From assembly GCA_947069175.1 (NCBI GenBank), contig CAMTDV010000013.1, positions 32,935,725 through 32,999,724 of the forward strand: a DNA stretch of 64,000 nucleotides, in the 5' to 3' direction. Within the stretch, counting starts at the first letter, position 1; each line of letters begins with the position of its first letter. A program made the position numbers and the translations under genes. Of the stretch, positions 10,901 through 22,990 are shown piece by piece. The notes beneath the pieces are model-generated. The model saw only the letters and a list, made by a program, of their open reading frames with translations, was not told the origin of the DNA and made no database searches. The DNA comes from Scalesia atractyloides (lineage: Eukaryota; Streptophyta; Magnoliopsida; Asterales; Asteraceae).

Positions 10901-12487
10901 TTCAATCAAAAGGATTTGAACATGCGACAACGTCGTTGGATGGAAACACTTAATGATTATGATTGCGAAATTCGCTATCCTCCCGGCAAGGCAAATGTCG
11001 TTGCGGACACCTTAAGTCGTAAGAAAAGGGTTAAGCCTATAAGGATTAATGCCAAGAGCATTGAGCTCAGAAATAGTTTGAATGGGAAGCTATTAGATGC
11101 GCAAAAGCAAGCCCTATTAGAGGCTAATATTCCTAATGAGGGATTAGGCGGAACTATTGATCAATTAAAGCCTGGAAAAGATGGAATCCTTAGATTTAAT
11201 GACATAATCTGGGTTCCAATCTTTGGAGGACTTAGAGATCTAATCCTCCAAAAAGCGCATATCAAGATACTCAGTTCACCCAAGTGGTGACAAGATGTAT
11301 CAAGATTTGAAAAAGAATTATCGGTGGATAGGTTTGAAGAAATCCATAGCCACTTATGTAGCTAAGTGTATGACGTGTTCGCAAGTTAAAGCCAAACATT
11401 AGAAACCGTCAGGACTTCTACAACAGCTTGAAATTCCCACTTGGAAATGGGAAATGGTAAGTATGGATTTGATTACCAAGTTACCTAAGACCAAACGTGG
11501 TAAGAACACGATTTGGGTCATTGTGATAGACTGACTAAGTCAGCGCATTTCTTGCCAATTAAAGAGACCTATAATTGTGACAAATTGCCTAAGTTGTACG
11601 TGGACAAGATTGTGTCCCTACATGGTGTGCCAATATCTATTGTGTCTGATAGAGATACTAGATATACATCCCATTTTTGTAAAAGTTTCCAACAATCATT
11701 AGGCACAAGATTAAACTTTAGTACGACTTACCACCCCTAGACGGATGGACAAAGTGAGCGTACTATTCAAACCTCAGAAGACATGCTTAGAGCATGTGTG
11801 ATTGATTTAGGTGGCTGTTGGGATGACCACTTACTCCTAATAGAATTCTCCTATAATAATAGTTAACATACGAGCATCCAGGCTGCTCCTTTTGAGGCCT
11901 TGTATGGGAGAAAGTGTCGAACGCCCGTGTGTTGGGTAGAAGTTGGGGAATGGAGATTATCCTGGAGACCACGGATAAGATTGTGCAAAATCCGTGATCG
12001 TCTCAAAGCTGCACGTGATAGGCAGAAGATCTATGCTGACAAGAGGCGTAAACCTTTTAAGTTCCAAATAGGGGACAAGGTCATGCTGAAAGTATCACCT
12101 TGGAAAGGTGTAATGAGATTTGGAAGGAAGGGCAAGTTAAGCCTAAGATATATAGGACCATTCAAGATAATCGAATGTGTCGGCACTGTAGCTTATAAGC
12201 TCAAGCTGCCAGAGGAGCTTCATGGAATTTATGATGTGTTCCACATCTGTAATCTTAAGAAATGTCTAGCAGATGAGTCGCTAGCAACGTCACATCACGA
12301 TGTGCAAATTGATGAAAACCTGAGGTTCATTGAGAAACCAATTTCGATCGAGGATCGACAGGTTAAGAAACTCCGAAAGAAAAAGATACCTATAGTAAAG
12401 GTTAAGTGGGATACCCTACGAGGCCCCGAGTATACATGTGAGGTTGAGTCCATTATGCGACAAAAATACCCCCATCTTTTTGAATAA
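7994..12487 (+). pseudogene. Ty3-gypsy gag-pol polyprotein, decayed (element B)
   Basis: It starts at MANSDEAQSS and ends at TAA 12485-12487. In order: gag capsid region (RWLDEMETIVDISGC, ~8350); Cys/His knuckles (CGICKRKGHKTLEC, ~8990); aspartic protease (~9200-9440) whose DSG active site is damaged (YSGTDKSFVDH after a T run); reverse transcriptase (~9690-10520) with IDYRELN, MPFGLTNAPAAF and LIDDILIYS; RNase H (~10600-11050); integrase (~11290-12200) with SDRDTRYTSHF and TDGQSERTIQT; and a chromodomain-like tail (IPIVKVKWD) ending at YPHLFE. It is broken by many frameshifts and by stops that are mostly TAG where C has TGG or CAG. Order RT-RH-INT plus the tail identifies a chromovirus-type gypsy (Tekay/Del-like). 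It cannot encode a working polyprotein. Confidence 0.88.
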
Positions 12488-12524
12488 AATCTCGAGGTCG
12501 AGATTTCTTTTAAGGGGGTGAGGA
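12488..12524 (+). other. Polypurine tract region of element B
   Basis: TTTTAAGGGGGTGAGGA immediately precedes the 3' LTR start TGTAAC at 12525. Element C has the same sequence before 63047. This is the expected position of the plus-strand primer. Confidence 0.7.
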
Positions 12525-12530
12525 TGTAAC

Positions 12531-15500
12531 TGTCACACCCTCAATTTCCACTTGCGGAGTTCTACCGCGAGGCGTGTGAACAAACCAGAATCTGAATCAC
12601 TAGTACGTTGAACGACTCTACATGATTTGATTATACGTTTTCCAAAATCATTTGTTGTCGATTTTATATTACCAATATTTAGCATGAGTATCAGTTTTTA
12701 AAGTTTGAGCGGAAGCATAAATAAGTAATGATGCGGGCGCCAACACAAACGCCAAAACAACTTGAAAAATCCCAAAACAATATTAATAAATAAGACTCTA
12801 TAATGATGTCTTGTTCAATGCGTGTGCGTGCACCTAAGCTCCTAGCGTCCTGAGAAATATGTAAAGAAACAAGTGTCAACATTAAAGATGAGTGAGTTCA
12901 CAGGTTTTCATAAAATCGTTTGTTCGGTTATAGTTTGTTACTCCGTTATCCCCAACCCGGGATAACTAATCAGTTCCATTATTCCAATCCCGGAATAATA
13001 AGTTGTTGCTTCCAATATTCCCAAACCGGAATATTAAGTTGTTGTTTCCATTATCCCCAACCCGGGATAATAAGTTGATGTTCCAATATTCCAAACCCGG
13101 AATATTAAGTTGTTCCGTAATTAAGTTCAATATTAATGTATATAGGTAGCTAGCCTAAAGTCATGTCACTAAGTGTTCGCGATCGAAGCTGACTGTTGTG
13201 CCTCCGTTTTGCCAGGCCTATCACATGACCATGGCGGTGTTAGGCCAATTATACACCCGTTGACCATACCCGGTCGGCTAGCGCGACTAGCTCGGATGGG
13301 GCTCGTCAGACCCAGTAGTACTACTCATAATTCCCCCGCTATTTAACCCAAATACTAACGATCCGAGGAGATTGTCGAGGACTTAAGTGATAAAGCTGCT
13401 TAGTGCCCACAACATTACATTAACATTAACTTAGTTACCGTTTAGTTATGTGACGTTAAATTCGTATAACGTAAAGAGTTTGAGTTTGAGAGTGTATACA
13501 TGTTTCTCCCCCTGTTGTTTAAAAAAAACCGGATAAAGTTAGGGGCCGTGAACTCACCTTTGTTTGCTCGGTTAGTGTAGCAAAGATGTTATAAGAGATG
13601 GGACCGCTAGTTGCGTCCTAACAAATCAATTAATTCCACGTCAGGGTGAAATCACACCAATACAAATTCCACACGCAATTTACTCACAAAGTGATACACA
13701 CAAACAACATATCTAACACTCAAACATGCATGCAAGTATTCTCATATGATCCTAGTAATCAAACAACTTATCATGAACACATTCCTAATCCATGCAACAC
13801 TTTAATGCATAAAATCACAAGTTAACAACTTTCTGCTTAACACTCAATTATTCAGCTGTTTTCTAGGATTTTTATAAAATAGTTCCAACATTCTAAAAAT
13901 TCCCATATTTTTACAGTAGGTGACAATTATACCATAGAAATTTATATAATTTTTCCAAGTCCTAAATCTTTACCAATTAACCATAATTATTAATCCACTA
14001 AGCTGCAGTCAGATTTACTGCTTTCTGACTGCAGTCCACGGAAGAATTTATTTAAAAATCACTGATCGTCCGATTAACAAAATTCCAGTTGGAGTTGCCC
14101 GGAAATTTCTATACCTAGTTGCTGTACAAAAATCATGACTCAACTCTCTACTGATTTTAAAATCTAGCTTGATAAACAACCAACAAAATTCCAGAATTTT
14201 AACAGCTTTACCTACTGAACTTGTTTAGCCCTTTAAAAATATCAACCGATTTCAGAAAATTATGAATCCAAAGCCATTAGATTCCTTATTCAAATCTCTA
14301 CGTTCTAGACATCAGAAAATCCATTTTTCGACAACTAACGACCAAGTTACAGCCTGATGAAGTCGGCTGTAACTATTATTCAGCAGACTGTTTCAGCATT
14401 ATTGTTACAATTATTTCGCACAATTCGATCATACGGTTAACCTAGGTGATTATAAGCCGATTTCTACTCATAGATTAAGACTAATAACCTATCCATGCAA
14501 ATCTACTCAATAACTTCTAGTTATTATAACAAAACACACTTGCAACCTCATGAGATCCGCAAACAAGTATACATGCATATCAACATAGATTAATTCAGCC
14601 GATTACATCTAATATCCGAACACAATCATGCGTATATATATACAGTCAATTCAGCAGGCTACTTGTAAGCACATATAGTCCGAAGACAATACAATCAATT
14701 CATTCAAGCACTTAGGATTTCCGCAAACAAGTATTCACAAGAACATAACCAAAATAGCCGATTACTTATTCAACATATAAGACCCGACACAACTAATCAA
14801 TAAATCATTCAAACATATATTTAACCGAAACATAATCTTGTAATCAAGTGTAGTCCTAACCTTGAATAACTAGACAACAAGCCTAGATGTGAACAAGTGC
14901 GACTCGGCTGCTGTTTGCTGAGACCGAGAGAAGGAAAGACTGATCTTGCGATCTAGACTGAACGGGACTGGAGATAACCGGCTGTTAGCGACCGGACAAT
15001 TGAACAAAGCTGATCAGATCAAGATGCTGAAGGAGAGAAGATATTCGCGACCAAGAGGGATGAAGGTGAGGCTGCCGACGGCAGTCTTGTTGGTTAGGGT
15101 TTGCGGATTGTGAAGGAAACATGCAAGAGATGATATATATAAGCGCAAAAGAGGTAGGGTTGCGGTTTGGTTTAGTATACGGTCGCATGGGACTTGGGTG
15201 GTTTCGGTTTGGGTTTGGCCTTGGCCGAAACTTGTTTGGACTTGTTCTCGGTTTGGGTTTGGGCTTGATCTCGCGGCCAAAAGTTAGGGTGAGTTGGTTT
15301 GGTTTGGGGTTTTGGCCGAGTGGTTCTAGGTTTGGCATGCAACGGTTTTCCGTTTAAGTTGTTCTCGGCCGAGTAGTTGGAACTCTAGGTCTAGGTTTGA
15401 TCCTTGTTTTCTTCTAGCCGAAGACTTAGGTTCAAGGTTTAACTTTGTGAACTCCTAGAGTCACCATGAACCAAGGTTTAGAACGTGTCGCGGTTCGGTT

Positions 15501-15657
15501 AAGTTCGTGCACGTATTAAATCTAAATATTCAATCACTAAAACAATCACACAACACTCAACACGTATTCATTTAATTCGTACACGTTCGTACACATAGCA
15601 CATAATTAGATTGACACGTATTACGTTTAAGTTATCCGAAAAACCCGGGATATCACA
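12531..15657 (-). mobile_element. Solo LTR of the element A family, inverted, with TSD GTAAC
   Basis: Read on the minus strand it runs from TGTGATATCCCGG to GAGGGTGTGACA, the termini of LTR A, and is ~3.13 kb. It is flanked by GTAAC on both sides (12526-12530 and 15658-15662), a clean 5-bp target duplication inside B's LTR. No internal region is present, so it is a solo LTR from LTR-LTR recombination. It is diverged from LTR A and somewhat longer. It keeps the hairpin array (12945-13106) and a minus-strand TATA near 15130-15141. The G/T-rich part at ~15160-15340 is low-complexity sequence, not a gene. Confidence 0.9.
12945..13106 (-). repeat. Five hairpin units with matched arm changes in the solo LTR
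   Basis: On the plus strand the units are GTTATCCC-n6-GGGATAAC (12945-12966), ATTATTCC-n6-GGAATAAT (12978-12999), AATATTCC-n6-GGAATATT (13014-13035), ATTATCCC-n6-GGGATAAC-like with terminal T (13050-13071) and AATATTCC-n6-GGAATATT (13085-13106). Arms change at positions 1, 2, 3 and 6 between units, yet every unit stays fully complementary. The loops are CAACCC-like. Confidence 0.85.
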
Positions 15658-15738
15658 GTAACACCTCGTAAATCGTGTCCAATAATATAGTGACACGTGT
15701 CATATATTTTTTTATATAAGTCTATTAAGGACTAATAA

Positions 15739-15985
15739 GGACTAAAGGTGTCAACATGCTCAAACTAAGCCTCTGAGTGACCCTCTGGTGTCAACATGCA
15801 CAAACTGAGCCTCTGAGTGACCATTAGTGTCAACATGCTTACCAAGCCTCTGAGTGACCATTAGTGTCAACATGCTTAAACTTAGCCTCTGAGTGATCAT
15901 TAGTGTCAACATGCTTAGCCTCTGAGTGTCCATCAGAGTCAACATGCTTATACTGAGCCTTTGAGTGATCCTTGACGAAGTACTA
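15739..15985 (+). repeat. Tandem ~40-bp repeats in LTR B U3
   Basis: About six diverged units contain GTGTCAACATGC and CCTCTGAGTGACC. The same repeats occur in both C LTRs (about 52798-52995 and 63135-63325). Position near the LTR start, upstream of the TATA box, suggests U3 enhancer-type repeats; this is inference. Confidence 0.75.
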
Positions 15986-16251
15986 ACTCTCATATGAGCT
16001 ACTTGTTGGACGAGAGGGATTAATTCTATAAATAAGTTAAAGTTGGACAACAGAGGGGTTAAAAGTGTCAACATGTTAATTTATACCTCTGAGTGACCTT
16101 TTAATGAACCAAGAGCTTGACAATGTCCGGGCATACTCTCGGGTACGCCAAATGTGGGCTACGGAGGCTAAATATGCTATAAAGGTGTTTTTTAGAGGTT
16201 TAATAAGTTGAGGGGCTAAATGTGGCAAGTTTTGAAAGTTCCCAGGGGGCG

Positions 16252-16299
16252 CTCACGGCCGTGAGAGACACAGGTCTGGTCTCTCGCGGGGCGCGAGAG
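16252..16299. repeat. Two adjacent GC-rich hairpins in LTR B U3
   Basis: CTCACGGCCGTGAG (16252-16265) is a perfect palindrome. CTCTCGCG-ggg-CGCGAGAG (16281-16299) is a perfect hairpin. They lie ~165 bases upstream of the TATA box. LTR C has two different hairpins in its U3. Confidence 0.8.
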
Positions 16300-16462
16300 G
16301 ACTATGTCTGCAGAAAATTTGTTTGGCCTCCATACATATTGCCAAAAACCATTTGATTCGAAACTAGGGACTTCTAAACTGCTATGCCACGTTTTAGGAC
16401 ACTTGTAAGCTCCCTCTAACACTCCCTAACACCTGGAATCACCTCCTTCAAGCTCCCCAACT

Positions 16463-16470
16463 ATAAATAG
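16463..16470 (+). promoter_or_regulatory. Putative TATA box of LTR B
   Basis: TATAAATAG in the context ccccaactataaataggtgc is a canonical plant TATA context. LTR C carries TATAAATAG at 53867-53875 in a similar setting. Confidence 0.6.
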
Positions 16471-18352
16471 GTGCATTAGTTCACCACTTGAACTTGCACC
16501 ATTCTCATTTATCACTCTATCTCCCTCCTCTTGAAGTTCCTAACTGAAAGGAGCATCCAAATTAGTTTTATTTCAACCTAGGAATCACGTGTAAGTGTTC
16601 CCCTCTCTTGCATTTTTGTATATAGACTTTTATAGCCAAAAGTCAAGCGTTTTACGGAAAATGTCTTGACTTTCGGTTAAGACCATTATGGTCCAGCCAT
16701 TGTTCGCAACGAACATGGCTAAGTGATCGTAATAAAGTAAGTATTAATCCCTATAAAGGGCACCTCCTAAGGATCACGTTTGCTAGACCAATTGACGTGT
16801 CAAAGTCTTATCAATAAAAAGTCAAACATGCCAGTTTTCGAAAATATTATAATCTGAGCTTATATATGTTATGAAACATTTTTTGGAACTTAAAAAGTTG
16901 GTAATAATTATTAGAACATGTGAGAACATGTTCGGGTCGTCAATTTCAGTTCTATGGTCGGTTCGCAACCGAAAGTCGCAAAGTTTGACTTCTGCTTATT
17001 TCGATTCTGACCCGATTTAGATTAGTTAGCTACTGATCTAAGGTTGCATTATGATGGTAATATAATGTAGCTTAACCCCCTGAGGTTATACTACATGATC
17101 ATAATCAGAATCCGAGTTTATGCACAAGTTCCGATATTATGCCATTTTGACTAAAATGCTCTTTTTACATTAAATAAGGTTTAATCGATAACAAACTTGA
17201 AAATGAATTTCTTACTGATGTAATATCATAAGTAAGATTATTTGGGATATCAAGTCAGATTATATATTGAGTTTACGTACAAGTTCTTGTGTTATGTCGA
17301 TAAATGATGATAAAACCCTTGTGGCTCATAAAATGGTTTTAATCAAACCTTTTCATATCAAATCTTTTACCTACTAATATGTCATATTAAATAACATATC
17401 TAATACAATTAAACCTGATCTTCACATCAGTTTTTACTAAGCTTCGCACAAATCGTCATTTTACGACATAAACTCCGTTTCGGCGCATAGTATGGTTTTA
17501 AGCCATATTAATCGACCAAGACTTGTTATCTAATGATTTTAAAACTTATTTAAAATATTTTTATAGTAGGTACATGATTTAACTCAAAATCCCAAATAAA
17601 TTATAAAACTATGTGTAAAATGTCCAAAATGCCCCAACGGTGCATAGTTTGGTCATAAATGATAAATTACACATATGAACAATATCTTACTAATATTATA
17701 TCACAAATTAAATAGTTTTGCAGAATACTTATGATTATAACATTAAAATATATTCAAGACCCTTCTACATGGTATATAATTACCAAAACGCCCTTATGAG
17801 GCATAATTACATTTTAAAACCCTCACTAGCATGAAAGTTGATATCCTAATGATATTACAACTTATTTAAAGTATAATGGCATATAGAACTTGTCAATGAC
17901 GTATCCAGTAACCCAATATCGCTTATATGCGCATGGTTAAGTATATGTAACTAGTTTACGGAAATTAACCGAAACGGGTTTAACCTTATCACTTTAGTCT
18001 CAAAATCCAGAATGCTTATGGTTTACCCATATTATAAAAGTCATATTACTTGTTGGGTTTAAACTACATTCTATCTGATCATCGCTTAATCTACATATTA
18101 TACGTTTTGATCCTCTATAGCTAGTCGGTCTAAGACTTTGACTTCATTAAGACCGTTAGCATTTTAATTGGTTAGCTTATGCCGTAATCCACACTAGGGC
18201 CTTCCGGTAAATGCTATCTGCACTTATTTCATTTTAGATTCGGCTGAGATATTAAATCTTGCATTTTTAAAATCAAGACTAGCTCAGGTAAATACTCTCG
18301 ACTTATTTTCCCTATACGGGCTTGGGTTACGGTAAACTATTACCGCTTGGTC

Positions 18353-21212
18353 ACGGTACTGGCACTTGTATAGATTACGATACAAAAAGTTGTTTATTTC
18401 CAATACAACCTCGTTTCAACAAAATTTATGTTAGAATAGAATATCGAGAGAAAAATATTAATCATAAATGCGCATATAACTATATTAATGCAATACTATC
18501 ATAGTTTTGTTTATTAAATAAAAATAATATATATAATTTAAATTTAAAAGTAATATAACATTAAATTATTAGATTTACTCTTTGTCATTTTATTCATTAC
18601 TAATACTTACTAATAGTAAAAAAAATTAATTAAAGTTCATTGTTTATGAACACTTAACCATTCATTTTTAAATCAATAGTTAGATGATAATGTAGGAAAA
18701 AAAATTACTGTAAGGGTAACTTGAGAAATTCTATTTATTAATATTTCTTCTTCACATGCAAGGCACGTGTATATTCCATCCTATTTTTTAAACATTCATA
18801 ATTTTTTTATATTTCATTAATTTTTTCATAAAAATTTCACCATAAAATTAAAAGTCTTTTATCTTTAATTTGAAAACTATATTGCTATATAAAATATGAC
18901 AACTAAAAAATCTACAAAAATGGTGATAACATTTTTTTGCTAAATTTTTGTATTATGTATTTGTGCTGATTTATTTTTTATCTTAAATCTTTTTTTTCTA
19001 ATTTTTTTGAGTTGTATTTTTTGTACTAGATTTTTTTGTGCTATATTCTTTTGTATTGGATTTATTTGCTATATTTTTTGTACTGGATGTATTTTGTTGT
19101 ATTTTTTAGAAAATAAAAGTATGTCACATGTTATTTTCACACTCTTACTTATAAATAAAAAAATATTTTAGTACCATAATGTCTTTTTTTCCTACCTATA
19201 AGGAATTTCACATGTTATCATCACAATTCTTTCTAGACTATTTAGGTAAAATTCACTTTTTAGTGGATTCTTCCCCTTCATATTTATATGTATAATAGTA
19301 CAGTATTATATTTTAGAATAATATGTTTTATAACGATGGGTTTATATATTTCAGTTATAAAGGTGATTCTGTGTATGTAATATGATTAAAAGGCAAGGTG
19401 TGTAGGTTTATGGACTTCTGTGATTACAAACATGCCTATAGATTACAAATTCTTTAATCTCATATTTCATTTTACCTTTTAACTTGCTCTAAATAAGTTT
19501 ACCTTCTAATATCAAAACGTTATCTGTTAATAATATGTAATATAATTGATTTATCATATTTATAAAACTATTTATATTACATAGATAGAGAGTTTAAATG
19601 AGAAGAAAACCAAATATTGTAAGAATGAAAAAAATAATTTAAACAAATAGAATATTTCATTTATTTTTTATTTAGTGTTACTCTAAGGTCATATACGTAG
19701 GGTTCGGTTTAACAAGAAATACTATAAAAATAGGAAACCGGGGAAAACACATTTAATATGTTAAATAAATAAAAAGATTCAATTTAACATATAAAAAAGA
19801 TTTAGAGCTTTTGCTTATAAATATATGTAGACACCTTTTTAATAAAAAAATAAATAAGAAAAAATTAATAAAATGCTTAAAAACAGTTAAAAAGGTTTAA
19901 AAAAGAATTTTTACAAAAATGATTCTTTTATTGAGTAGCTTTTACAAATCTTTATATGTAAAAATTCAAAAAAAGTAATTTTTAGCATTTTAAATAAAAC
20001 TTTTATAATATATTTAACATATTATTGTTACTCGATTTCTATTTTAATTGATTAATTAATTGATATCCTAACATATCTTGGTTCACAGCCTCACATTCTT
20101 TTCTCTCCTAGTATTTTTTTTTTTTTGTATATCAAAATTTTTGTGACAATTGTCTTTTTTTTTTATGTAGTAGCCTACATCGTACACATATACAAATAAA
20201 ACTTATACACAAAAACAATTTAAAAAATCAACTCCCTACACAATTTTCTTTCAACTTCATACGTATCAACATCAAGGGAGTATGTAAATATTTGATTTAG
20301 ATCCTTAAAATTATAACTCACAAACATTCTACACAATAAGCAAAACAACCTCTACAGAAAAAACTTCCATTTTAATTTGAATACAAACACACAAGATGTA
20401 GAAAATAGTTTAATACACTTAACTCAAAATAACCCACACCAAAGTCCGAAAATACTTCATTCCCATTTTGATAACATATGAAAATTGTATACTATAAATT
20501 CATACGGATACACAAAATAACACAGACTACAAAGGGGTAGGTGTGGTGTCATTTAGCTGTTCAAATCCAGCATAGGTTCAAATGTAGTGTAGTAAATTAC
20601 GATTTTAGAAGTAAAAATTTATTAGATTTAAAACTACTACACCAAAATCTCTATAATGTCATTTTAATGTTTAAAACAAAGTTAAAATGATTACATAATT
20701 TACAGAATCGTCACCCTCATTTACTCTATAATGTCATTTTAGTGTTTAAAACAAAGTTAAAATGATTACACAATTTAGTAACCCTCATTTATAGCTTTTG
20801 TTCATAGCAATAAGGGTAGAGATCACTTCTTTCTTTCATTATATTAAAAGTTTTCTTAAAATATCTCTTCTCTTTATTTATAAACCATAACATGTGATTG
20901 ACGGTTTTTTATGCACCTATAATTAACTAGTGAAAATTTTTAGTTTGTTATATATTTTCTAACGACAAACTAACTTATTTTTAACTACACCTATAAACCA
21001 TCTAATACTTGCATTTTGCAACATTTCAATTATACATCACAGGTGAACTAGGTTAATTCGAAGTATCTAATCACTTAAATCTAGTTATTTAAATAATTTC
21101 TTTTAGTTTTTCTAGTATTACGACATTTTTTTATTTAAACATATTGTTTATGTTAAGTAAGTGTAATTTTTAATTTGTTTTCATATACACAAATTTATTT
21201 CATCAAAATTTC
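18353..21212. other. AT-rich spacer with no recognisable gene
   Basis: After the truncated LTR B the sequence becomes strongly AT-rich, with long T and A runs. I find no supported coding region, LTR or terminal inverted repeats. Around 18945-19110 a T-rich word like TTTTTTGTACTGGAT recurs several times. A short tandem duplication is at 20649-20792. Confidence 0.6.
20649..20792. repeat. Two-copy tandem repeat, ~75 bp
   Basis: Both copies contain tctataatgtcatttta followed by gtttaaaacaaagttaaaat and end at accctcattta. The second copy has a short deletion. Within each, CATTTTAA and TTAAAATG can pair. Confidence 0.75.
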
Positions 21213-22090
21213 TGTTAGAAATTTATATAGTGAATGGATACTAATTTAGTTAACTTATAATTTAGTAAAATTATAATTATTTACTAGATTCTTCATATGG
21301 ATGATAAACTCTTAAATAGAGTTTTTATGTCAATTTATTAGTTTTTATTAGAGTTTATGTCTCTAATAAAATTTCTAATAAAGTGAAACTTTTCACTACC
21401 CACAACTCTTGTAAAAAAATGATAGGTTATGTGCTTCATTAGTTTTTATGAGAAACTACAAAAGAAAGATAAGATGTATGAAGAATTCTTGGAGAAGTTG
21501 TGAAGACTTGAACATCCATATGTTGAGAATTATAGAGAGATAAGATTTCTCTACTCGATTGCATCACTTTCGTATCATTATTTTTCCACAAGTTCAAATA
21601 CTATAATTTTATCCAATGTAACCTCGGGCGCGTGAGCCATCTCTGGCAGTACATACTGCTTCGGCTGTTGTACCCTGGAAAACAGACGCATCGTCTTTAG
21701 TAGAGGCGCGAAATCTGTTTTAAGGGAAGCATGCTGAACACGTGCCTCAACCACAACCGTCAACACTTGTTTGTTTATTTTGTAGGAAATTATTGTATAA
21801 GAATATGTGGTTCAAGACCTCGTTGAAGCTCACACAAAGGATCATACAAGGAGACTTGATTCAAGAGTTCGTTGAAGACTACACCACGGACCACACAAGA
21901 AGACACGGTTAAAACTCTTGTCGAAGACCATCGATTGAATTATTTTAATTACATATGTTGTTTATACATCATATTCGTAAGATTTGTACACGATACATGT
22001 ACTATAATTTCCCAAATATGTAAAGAGAGTATCTTTACTATTTTATTTATATATATATTTTTTTATTAAAATGGTGACACATGTCCAACA
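21213..22090 (+). repeat. Copia-type LTR (solo or 5'), first copy
   Basis: It starts TGTTAGAAATTTATAT and ends near GTCCAACA at 22090. Much of it aligns with the LTR at 51936-52708, especially a GC-rich central block (taacctcgggcgcgtgagcc and tactgcttcggctgttgtac, ~21630-21680). The TGTTGGAAA-type start and ~0.88 kb length fit Ty1-copia LTRs. No tRNA-complementary primer site follows and I could not confirm a target duplication, so it may be a solo LTR or a decayed 5' LTR. Confidence 0.65.
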
Positions 22091-22339
22091 AACTTAAAAC
22101 TGATTTTGTGAGATTGTTGCTACAATCTTAAAATCTTATTTATAAGGAATTTGGTTTTACGAAAGGATTTATAATAATAGAAATATATTTAAAAATTATG
22201 ATCTTATAAATATTGTTTTGGGAAATATGTATGTAGTACATCTTGATGTGTTTGGATTTATTAAGATTGAGTACAAATTTAAATCGTATACCTTGATATA
22301 AAACGAATAATTTTGGTTCAACCGTTTGGTTTTTGAAAC

Positions 22340-22990
22340 GATTTTGTAATCGTTAATTTTTCTAACCTTTGTGTTAGATCGGGTTTATTAGAGTAAACCA
22401 TACAATTTTTGTAAACGTTAAAATTATCTAACGTGCGCGTTAGACCGGCTTAGTGTTAGAAATAGTTTATTTTGTATAAACTAAGAAGCCTTATAATGAT
22501 TTTTGTAATCATTTATTTCTAAACGAGCGTGTTAGAATCATGTTTTATATATAAACTAATATGTTGTATAACGATTTCTGTAATAGTTTATTCCTAACGA
22601 GTCTGTTAGAAGCTATTTATTGATAAGTATGATAATGATTTTTGTAATCATTTATTTCTAACAAGCATGTTAGAAATTATTTATTGATAAGATTTATAAC
22701 ATTTTTATAATTGTTTATTTCTAACAAGAGTGTTAGAAACAATCTATAAAAAATGCAAATGAATTTTGTAATCATTTGTCTTCTAACATGCGTGTTAGAA
22801 ACGCTTCATAAAAAGTATTTGTTTGCAAGCAATTTTAATTATTTATCTCTAACGTGTGTATTAGAAATGACTTATTTATAAGAACTAAATGTGTGTTTAT
22901 AACAAGTCGAATTAACATTTTGTGGAAATGTTAATATTTCTAACGTGCGTGTTAAAATTTCTTTAATTTTAACATGTTTGTTAAAAATGG
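22340..22990. repeat. Degenerate tandem array of double-hairpin units
   Basis: At least nine units of ~60-90 bp. Most contain a first hairpin of the type AATGAT-tttttgt-AATCATT and a second of the type TTCTAAC-n5-GTTAGAA. Clear second hairpins are TCTAACctttgtGTTAGA (22361-22378), TCTAACgtgcgcGTTAGA (22427-22444) and similar words near 22519, 22600, 22664, 22728, 22784, 22845 and 22940. Isolated copies recur near 23258 and 23469. The sequence between hairpins varies while the arms are conserved. No coding frame is supported. Confidence 0.75.

Larger units (their letters stand above)
12525..18352 (+). repeat. 3' LTR of element B, split by a solo LTR and truncated
   Basis: TGTAAC (12525-12530) and the continuation from 15658 (GTAACACCTCG) form the LTR start seen intact in C (52709, 63047). 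The 12531-15657 block is an insertion. Homology to the C LTR runs to about 18352 (taccgcttggtc) and then stops, so roughly the last 0.7 kb, including the TGACA terminus, is missing. Features inside: ~40-base tandem repeats (15739-15985), two hairpins (16252-16299) and a TATA box (16463). Confidence 0.85.

Noticed and set aside
15014..15357. Open frames on both strands rich in Gly/Phe/Leu or Pro/Asn
   Set aside because: Low-complexity GGTTTGGG-type sequence inside the solo LTR, with no homologue in LTR A.
21578..21766. Antisense ~60-codon frame also open in the second copia-type LTR (52252-52473)
   Set aside because: The frame overlies a GC-rich LTR block conserved at nucleotide level. Two copies cannot separate coding constraint from DNA-level conservation.
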